This document shows positions 58,701-64,000 of a DNA stretch of 64,000 nucleotides, one piece after another (positions within the stretch are counted from its first letter, which is position 1; every line of letters starts with the position of its first letter). A program made the position numbers and the translations under genes. Below the pieces are notes generated by a model. It was not told the DNA's origin and made no database searches. It saw nothing but the letters and a program-made list of their open reading frames with translations. Source of the stretch: SZUA-265 sp965651905 (GTDB lineage: Bacteria; Myxococcota_A; Polyangia; Polyangiales; Polyangiaceae); assembly GCA_965651905.1 (NCBI GenBank), contig CBFGUG010000005.1:102946-166945 (forward strand). Direction: 5' to 3'.

Positions 58701-59904
58701 GATCGTAACGCTCGGGGTTGAAGAACAAGTTGTTGAACAACGTGCGTGCGGTCTCCAGCGTCGGGGGATCGCCCGGACGCAAGCGCCGATAGATCTCCAT
58801 GATGGCTTCTTCAGCCGTGAGAACCTTGTCGGCGACCAGCGTGTCTCGCAGGAACGGCCCGACGTTGAGGCCGTCGATGAACAGCACGTCGAAACTCTCG
58901 ATACCTGCCTCACGCAGACGCTCGAGAATGACCTCGGTGACTTCCTCGTTCGACTCGAGCAGTACCTCGCCCGTTTCCGGGTCGACCACGTCACCTGCCG
59001 ACACCTTGCCGATCACGTCGGCGGTCTCGAGCCCGACCTTCTCGACGCCCGCGGCCGTCAGCTTCTTGATGGCGGCCTTGGTCAGCTTCGTGTTCTTGCG
59101 CACGATGACCGTGCCCTCATGCACGATGTCCGCGGTCGCCCGCTGCCCCGCGAGCAGCTCGAAGTTGACGGTTTTCTCGAAAGAGTCTCCCTTGAACGAG
59201 ATCGTCTCGCGCTCGTAGAAGTAATCGAGAATGTCCTGCGTCGTCATACCCAAAGCGCGCAACAGCACGGTCGCATGCATCTTGCGGCGACGATCGATAC
59301 GAACGTAGACCACGTCCTTGTGGTCGAACTCGAAGTCGAGCCACGAACCACTGTAGGGAATGACCCGTGCGGAGTAGAGCAGTTTGCCGCTGCTGTGCGT
59401 CTTGCCCTTGTCGTGGTCGAAGAACACACCAGGACTGCGGTGCAACTGCGACACCACTACGCGCTCGGTGCCGTTGATGATGAACGTACCCGTGTCGGTC
59501 ATCAACGGGATCTCACCGAAGTAGACCTCTTGCTCCTTGATGTCGCGGACGATGCGCTCGCCACCCTCGATGGTGTCGTACACCATCAGCTGCGTGGTGA
59601 CCTTGATGGGCGCAGCAAACGTCATCCCCTGCTGACGACATTCGTCGACGTCGTACTTCGGCTTGTCGAGATGGTACGACACGAACACGAGCTCACTCGT
59701 GCCGTCGAAGTCTTTGATCGGAAACACGCTCCGAAACACGCCGTGCAAGCCGATCTCGGCACGGTCGTTCGGATCGAGGTCCGTCTGGAGGAACTTGTCG
59801 TAGCTACTCTTCTGGATGTCGATCAAATTAGGAATGTCGACAACTGGCTCGACCTGCCCCAGGTTGGTGCGGTGGCGGAAGTTCGATTGGACCTTGGACG
59901 CCAT
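55783..59904 (-). CDS. rpoB: DNA-directed RNA polymerase subunit beta
   Basis: 1373 residues, near E. coli length (1342). The rifampicin region ([30 protein letters not shown]) shows no common resistance substitution; only Asn518 is Thr. [15 protein letters not shown] and the C-terminal [18 protein letters not shown] are standard. A large insert is present near residues 950-1050 ([30 protein letters not shown]), as in proteobacterial beta subunits. Confidence 0.99.
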   Translation of the reverse strand: [1373 protein letters not shown]

Positions 59905-60017
59905 CTGAGCTCCTCTGAATTTGGTGGGGGGTGCGGGGTTTTTCGAGCGTCAGCTCGGCGCTCCCGTGGCGCCTGGGAAATCCGTTGGGTGAGCGTGTCG
60001 CCGATTCGACGCACGCT

Positions 60018-60045
60018 CGGGCACGCCTGCATTCAGGCGTGCCCG
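60018..60045. repeat. perfect hairpin in the rplL-rpoB spacer (likely attenuator)
   Basis: CGGGCACGCCTG and CAGGCGTGCCCG pair perfectly over twelve bases around a four-base loop. A second stem CCTCGCG / CGCGAGG (about 60050-60077) lies closer to rplL. The position corresponds to the partial terminator that lowers rpoBC relative to rplJL expression in E. coli; no U-tract follows. Confidence 0.65.
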
Positions 60046-60088
60046 ATGGCCTCGCGAACCGTGCGGCTGCGCGAGGCCGGCGGTCGAA

Positions 60089-60469
60089 TTACTTGACGTC
60101 GACCTTGGCGCCAGCTGCTTCGAGCTTCTTCTTGATGTCGGCAGCTTCTTCCTTGCCAGCGCCTTCCTTGACGGGCTTGGGCACGCCTTCGACCAGCTCC
60201 TTGGCCTCCTTGAGACCGAGAGCGGTGATCTCGCGCACCACCTTGATGACCTGGATCTTGGAGGCACCAGCGTCCGTCAGGATGACGTCGAACTCCGTCT
60301 GCTCCTCGGCAGCCTCAGCTGCGGCAGCTGGACCAGCTGCACCAGCCACTGCGACCGGCGCGGCGCTGACGCCCCACTTCTCCTCGAGTTCCTTCACCAG
60401 CGATGCGATTTCCATCACGGGAAGTGCAGAAAGGTAATCGACGACCTGTTCCTTGGTAATTTCAGCCAT
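60089..60469 (-). CDS. rplL: 50S ribosomal protein L7/L12
   Basis: 126 residues. N-terminal dimerisation helix (VVDYLSALPVMEIASLVKEL), Ala/Pro-rich hinge (about 36-52), and the C-terminal factor-binding domain (EFDVILTDAGASKIQVIKVV, KEAKELVEGVPKPVKEG). Forms the stalk that recruits translation GTPases. Confidence 0.99.
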   Translation of the reverse strand: MAEITKEQVVDYLSALPVMEIASLVKELEEKWGVSAAPVAVAGAAGPAAAAEAAEEQTEFDVILTDAGASKIQVIKVVREITALGLKEAKELVEGVPKPVKEGAGKEEAADIKKKLEAAGAKVDVK

Positions 60470-60554
60470 TTTCTTAACTCCTTGAGTCTATTGATCTTTG
60501 TTGTTGAGTCGACGCGGCGACGGGCGCCGCTAGTTCATGGGGAAAGCGGTATCC

Positions 60555-61073
60555 TCAGCCTGCATCCTTCTTGGCATTGAGGAGCCGCACGAAGTTCGAA
60601 GCGGGGGTGTTGATCAACATCACGAACTGTTGTGCTGGCGCCATCAATGTCGCCAACAGCGTTGCGCGTGCCTCGTCCTTGCTGGGCAAGGACGCGAGCT
60701 GATTCGAGACGGCTTTGGCGTCGAGCACCTGACCGTCGAGCAGACCAGCTTTGATCTGAAGCTTCTCGTTATCTTTGACGAAGTCCTTGAGGACGCGGGC
60801 CGCTGCGCTGGGCTCTTCGAAGCTCCATGCCACCGCGGTCACGCCTTTCAGACTGGTGCTGAGAGAGTCGGCGTAGGGCTGATCACCAATTGCACGCCGA
60901 ACCAGCGTGTTCTTGACGACCTTGTACTCGACACCTTTCTCGCGGAACGTGTTGCGAAGGCTACTCACCTCTGCAACCGTCATCCCGGTGAAGTCCACGA
61001 ACACCGCAGAGGTCATCCGATCGAAGCGATCTTTGATCTCCTGAACGGCGGTGGCTTTGTCGGCGCGCATCAT
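60555..61073 (-). CDS. rplJ: 50S ribosomal protein L10
   Basis: 172 residues. The RNA-binding N-terminus (AVFVDFTGMTVAEVSSLRNT, YKVVKNTLVRRAIGDQPY) and the C-terminal helix that holds L12 dimers (LATLMAPAQQFVMLINTPAS, NFVRLLNAKK) are present. Overlaps rplA by four bases. Confidence 0.98.
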   Translation of the reverse strand: MMRADKATAVQEIKDRFDRMTSAVFVDFTGMTVAEVSSLRNTFREKGVEYKVVKNTLVRRAIGDQPYADSLSTSLKGVTAVAWSFEEPSAAARVLKDFVKDNEKLQIKAGLLDGQVLDAKAVSNQLASLPSKDEARATLLATLMAPAQQFVMLINTPASNFVRLLNAKKDAG

Positions 61074-61786
61074 GATGCCTCCTCCTGACGACGAGCCTCG
61101 ACTGCGCTGGTATCCACCTTGACGCCGGGACCCATCGTGCTGGAAACCGTGATTGAACGAAGGTACACGCCCTTCGCACTCGACGGCTTCTTGGCGATCA
61201 GATCAGCGAGCAGCGCGTGCGCGTTGTCCGTGAGCTTCTCACCATCGAACGACAGACGACCGATACGGCAGTGGATGACACCGGCCTTGTCGACGCGATA
61301 TTCCACTTTGCCAGCCTTGGCTTCGGCCACGGCACGCCCGACATCCAGGGTCACGGTGCCCACCTTGGGGTTCGGCATCAAGCCGCGCGGACCGAGAATA
61401 CGGCCCAACTTGCCCACGGTGCCCATCATGTCCGGAGTCGCGATGACGCGATCGAAGTCGATGTTTCCGTCTTGAATCTGCTGCGCAAGATCATCCGCTC
61501 CTGCGACATCAGCACCTGCCTCTAGGGCTTCCTTCTCCTTGTCGCCTCGCGCGAACACCGCCACGCGGACGGTCTTACCCGTTCCGTGTGGAAGCACGAT
61601 TGCGCCACGGACCATCTGGTCCGCGTGCTTGGGGTTTACACCCAAGCGAACAGCGACATCCACGCTCTCGTCGAACTTGGCGTAGGCGATTTGCTTCACC
61701 ACGCCGAGCGCGTCCGAAAGCGAGTGCAGTACCGCGCGGTCGTATTTACCGACGGCTTCTTTTCGCTTTTTGCTCAATCTACCCAT
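61070..61786 (-). CDS. rplA: 50S ribosomal protein L1
   Basis: 238 residues. FDESVDVAVRLGVNPKHADQ, RGAIVLPHGTGKTVRVAVFA and GRILGPRGLMPNPKVGTVTL are L1 signatures. L1 moves deacylated tRNA out of the E site and often represses its own operon. Confidence 0.99.
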   Translation of the reverse strand: MGRLSKKRKEAVGKYDRAVLHSLSDALGVVKQIAYAKFDESVDVAVRLGVNPKHADQMVRGAIVLPHGTGKTVRVAVFARGDKEKEALEAGADVAGADDLAQQIQDGNIDFDRVIATPDMMGTVGKLGRILGPRGLMPNPKVGTVTLDVGRAVAEAKAGKVEYRVDKAGVIHCRIGRLSFDGEKLTDNAHALLADLIAKKPSSAKGVYLRSITVSSTMGPGVKVDTSAVEARRQEEAS

Positions 61787-61904
61787 TCACTCTCCACTGG
61801 TTTTTGCGGTCGCCCTCGAGCGACCTCCCAGATTCGGGCGCGGCCCCATTGCCGTCGCCATTTGTCGAAGCCAACGGTTGTCGACTCAAACGTCTTTCGG
61901 GCTC

Positions 61905-62357
61905 TCAGCCCTCGACCTCGATTCCCATGCTGCGTGCAGTGCCAGCGATGCTGCGTACCGCCTGCTGCACGTTCTTCGTGTTGAGGTCAGCCAACTTGAT
62001 GTTGGCGATCTCCTCGAGCTGTGCTCGGGTGACCTTGCCAACCTTCTTGCGGTTGGGTTCAGGTGAACCCGAGCCGGGCTTGCCCGTGCTCGGAAGACCG
62101 GCTGCCTTCTTGAGCAGGACGCTCGCGGGAGCCGATTTCATGATGAAGGTGTACGACTTGTCCGCGTAGACCGTGATTTCCACGGGAACGATGGTGTCGC
62201 CCAGCTTCTGGCTGCGGGAGTTGAAGTCCTTGCAGAACCCCATGATGTTCACACCATGCTGACCCAGCGCCGGGCCAACTGGGGGCGAGGGGTTAGCCTT
62301 GCCAGCTTGCAGCTGGAGTTTGATGAATCCTGAGACTTTCTTCTTCGATGCAGCCAT
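61905..62357 (-). CDS. rplK: 50S ribosomal protein L11
   Basis: 150 residues. GFIKLQLQAGKANPSPPVGP, ALGQHGVNIMGFCKDFNSRS and the C-terminal rRNA-binding IANIKLADLNTKNVQQAVRS identify L11, part of the GTPase-associated centre. Confidence 0.99.
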   Translation of the reverse strand: MAASKKKVSGFIKLQLQAGKANPSPPVGPALGQHGVNIMGFCKDFNSRSQKLGDTIVPVEITVYADKSYTFIMKSAPASVLLKKAAGLPSTGKPGSGSPEPNRKKVGKVTRAQLEEIANIKLADLNTKNVQQAVRSIAGTARSMGIEVEG

Positions 62358-62434
62358 TGTTCGATCCTGTAGTGTCGGCCAGTTCGGTCGTGGCCCTGTG
62401 AAAACCGTGGCGCCAACTCATGGCGCGTGGGGAG

Positions 62435-63022
62435 TTAGCGTTTCTCCACCTGTGAGAACTCGAGCTCGACGGGGGTGGGTCGTCCGAAAATGCTGACCAT
62501 CACCTTGAGCTTCTGCTTGTCGGGTTTGACTTCCTGGACAGAGCCCGAGAAGTTGGCGAACGCGCCTGTGATTACGCGGACGTCATCTCCAACCTGGAAC
62601 TGCTGACGCGGCTTCGGCTTGACGGCGCCTTCGGTGATGCCCTTGCGCAGGTGCTCCATCTGTGAAGCAGCTACCTCTTGCGGCTTTTGGTTACCGATGA
62701 AGCCAGTGACCTTGGGCGTGTCCTTGACGACGTGCCAGGTCTCCTCGTTCATCACCATCTCGACGAAGACGTAGCCAGGAAAGGTCGTCTTGGTGCGAAC
62801 GCGACTCTTTCCGTCCTTGGTTTGCTGGGTCACCGTCTCCGACGGCACCATGATCTCACCGAAGCGGTCCTCCATCTTGAACTGACGGATCCGCTCCTGC
62901 AGCGCGAGCTTCACCTTATTCTCGAACATCGAGTAGGTGGTCACCGCGTACCACTTCTTCTCGGGTGCGTCGGAAGCCCCGGTGCCGTTCGGCTCGTCGA
63001 TTGCAGCGTCTTCCGTGCTCAT
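62435..63022 (-). CDS. nusG: transcription termination/antitermination factor NusG
   Basis: 195 residues. NGN domain (KKWYAVTTYSMFENKVKLAL, TTFPGYVFVEMVMNEETWHV, PKVTGFIGN) and C-terminal KOW (GDDVRVITGAFANFSGSVQE) are complete, with a 20-residue polar extension at the start. The ATG at 63022 overlaps the end of secE. It couples RNA polymerase to the ribosome through S10. Confidence 0.97.
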   Translation of the reverse strand: MSTEDAAIDEPNGTGASDAPEKKWYAVTTYSMFENKVKLALQERIRQFKMEDRFGEIMVPSETVTQQTKDGKSRVRTKTTFPGYVFVEMVMNEETWHVVKDTPKVTGFIGNQKPQEVAASQMEHLRKGITEGAVKPKPRQQFQVGDDVRVITGAFANFSGSVQEVKPDKQKLKVMVSIFGRPTPVELEFSQVEKR

Positions 63023-63549
63023 ATCCCGTAAACCAAGTTCGTGATGAAGTTCCAAAGGCGGTCGAGCAGCCCGATGTAGATGGTGGCGAAAACGCCAGCG
63101 ATGATCACCACGATGGTGCCGTGTGTGATCGTGTCGCGGTCGGGCCAAACGACCTTGTAGAGTTCCGTAGCGACCTCGTCCGCCCACTGTCGGGTGTCAG
63201 CGTTGCGCAGCATGCGCACCACCACCACGATGCCGACCACCGCACCTGCAACCATCGTGAACGACGGACGCTCGTCTTCCGCATAACGCAACAGCTGCGG
63301 AAGTGCCTCGACGGCCGTAGGCCACTCGGCGAGCATGTTCCAAACCGAGGCGAGCAGCTTTCCAGTGAGATACGTGACGAGCACACCGAACGCGAAGAAC
63401 GCAGCATGCACGTATTTCGTCGTCCCCAAGTCGCTGGGAACGCCACCGTCGAACTCGACTTGCTCCGTATCCCCGACACCAGCGGCCGCGAGCACCGCGT
63501 CGCCCGGGGGCGGAGCGTCTGATTTGCTGTTTTCTTCTTCGGTTGCCAT
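63019..63549 (-). CDS. secE: protein translocase subunit SecE, three-helix form
   Basis: 176 residues from MATEEENSKSDAPPPG. Membrane helices lie at about 48-72, 99-118 and 145-168. The conserved SecE region before the last helix (ADEVATELYKVVWPDRDTIT) is intact. Most bacteria have a single-helix SecE; three helices occur in E. coli. The start at 63549 is preferred over a GTG 11 codons upstream, which lies closer to the tRNA gene. Confidence 0.93.
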   Translation of the reverse strand: MATEEENSKSDAPPPGDAVLAAAGVGDTEQVEFDGGVPSDLGTTKYVHAAFFAFGVLVTYLTGKLLASVWNMLAEWPTAVEALPQLLRYAEDERPSFTMVAGAVVGIVVVVRMLRNADTRQWADEVATELYKVVWPDRDTITHGTIVVIIAGVFATIYIGLLDRLWNFITNLVYGI

Positions 63550-63570
63550 GACGTGAAACCTTCGACTCGG

Positions 63571-63643
63571 CAGGGGCGGCAAGGCTCGAACTCGCGACCT
63601 GCGGATTTGGAATCCGCTGCTCTACCAACTGAGCTACACCCCT
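63571..63643 (-). tRNA. trnW: tRNA-Trp (anticodon CCA)
   Basis: The 73-nt gene folds fully: acceptor AGGGGTG / CGCCCCT, D-arm GCTCAGTTGGTAGAGC, anticodon stem GCGGA / TCCGC with loop TTCCAAA (CCA), and T-arm GGTTCGAGCC-type (GAGTTCGAGCC). Discriminator is G; the CCA end is not encoded. Position between rpmG and secE is common in bacteria. Confidence 0.97.
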
Positions 63644-63760
63644 ATGGCGATCCTGTGGACCGCCGGGAAGCTGTACTGCTTACTCTTTCGCGCCCTTCAT
63701 GCGTGTTTGCGTAGTTTGCTTGCTGCGTGACACCCGGCGCCGAAATGACAAAATCAAGGC

Positions 63761-63934
63761 CTACTTGGCCTCGCGGTGCTCCGTGTGCTCGTTGCAGTGC
63801 TTGCAGTGTTTGCTGAGAATCAGCGGTGGGCGCCCTGCTCGCTTGGGCTGCGTGGTCCGATAATTTCGGTTTCCACACGCCATGCAGACGAGGGAAACCG
63901 AAGACCTGACGCGGCTACTGCGACGAGCACCCAC
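63761..63934 (-). CDS. rpmG: 50S ribosomal protein L33, zinc form
   Basis: 57 residues from a GTG start immediately downstream of a TAG. The first Cys pair (VCMACGNRNYRTT) and second pair (HCKHCNEHTEHREAK) form the zinc ribbon of the C+ L33 type. An internal ATG would give a shorter protein but remove the first cysteine, so the GTG is preferred even though its ribosome site is poor. It starts ten bases after the tuf stop and precedes tRNA-Trp. Confidence 0.85.
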   Translation of the reverse strand: MGARRSSRVRSSVSLVCMACGNRNYRTTQPKRAGRPPLILSKHCKHCNEHTEHREAK

Positions 63935-63943
63935 CTAGACTGA

Positions 63944-64000
63944 TCACTCGATGATCTTGGAGACGACACCAGCGCCGACCGTCTTGCCACCCTCACGGAT
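63944..64000 (-). CDS. tuf: elongation factor Tu, second copy (3' end only)
   Basis: The last 18 sense codons and a TGA stop are inside the window. The 54 coding bases are identical to the 3' end of the tuf gene at 46779, whose stop is TAA; identity breaks exactly at the stop codon. This is the tuf copy upstream of rpmG-trnW-secE-nusG seen in many proteobacteria. The rest lies beyond the right edge. Confidence 0.93.
   Translation of the reverse strand: MREGGKTVGAGVVSKIIE

Overview
The window is about 64 kb of GC-rich bacterial chromosome with codon use strongly biased to G/C at third positions. The gene content points to a myxobacterium (Myxococcota, formerly Deltaproteobacteria). It carries a chemosensory operon in the gene order of the Myxococcus frz locus, multi-domain sensor kinases, an FHA protein and proline-rich linker proteins, beside the conserved ribosomal and RNA polymerase super-cluster. 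The phylum is an inference; no 16S rRNA gene lies here.

Left part, 1-32,200. A small fatty-acid-like cassette runs off the left edge (KAS III, SDR, unknown helical protein, FabI-like reductase), followed by a small secreted protein. Next is a chemosensory operon on the minus strand (3,140-10,758: CheW, CheW-like, six-TM receptor, CheA-REC hybrid, CheB, CheR-TPR) with a divergent two-receiver regulator at 11,040. Then come a paired cNMP-like barrel protein, FtsK, a HEAT-like lipoprotein, an RHH-FHA protein, a ketopantoate-reductase-like protein, an L,D-transpeptidase and an ABC1/UbiB kinase. The ATP synthase genes atpZ-atpI-atpB-atpE stand alone. An outer-membrane-like protein, two overlapping histidine kinases, acylphosphatase and a HEAT/TPR-like membrane-anchored protein complete this part.

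Right part, 32,250-64,000, all minus strand. In transcription order it reads tuf (partial copy at the edge), rpmG, tRNA-Trp, secE, nusG, rplK, rplA, rplJ, rplL, rpoB, rpoC; then rpsL, rpsG, fusA, tuf; then rpsJ, rplD, rplW, rplB, rpsS, rplV, rpsC, rplP, rpmC, rpsQ; then rplN, rplX, rplE, rpsN, rpsH, rplF, rplR, rpsE, rpmD, rplO, secY, adk, infA, rpmJ, rpsM, rpsK, rpsD, rpoA, rplQ. A strong hairpin closes the run at 32,250-32,271. This is the secE-rpoBC, str, S10, spc and alpha operons in one continuous array.

The main departures from the usual pattern are these: rplC (L3) is missing between rpsJ and rplD; infA has no AUG/GUG/UUG start and opens in frame directly behind the adk stop codon; a structured 231-bp spacer separates rpsS from rplV; and long hairpins lie in the rpsG-fusA, rplL-rpoB and rpsD-rpoA spacers. 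On the left, the Frz-like operon has a membrane-bound receptor and a regulator whose second receiver has lost its phospho-acceptor, and the AtpE subunit carries most of the sodium-binding signature. I found no CRISPR array, insertion sequence, prophage or rRNA operon.
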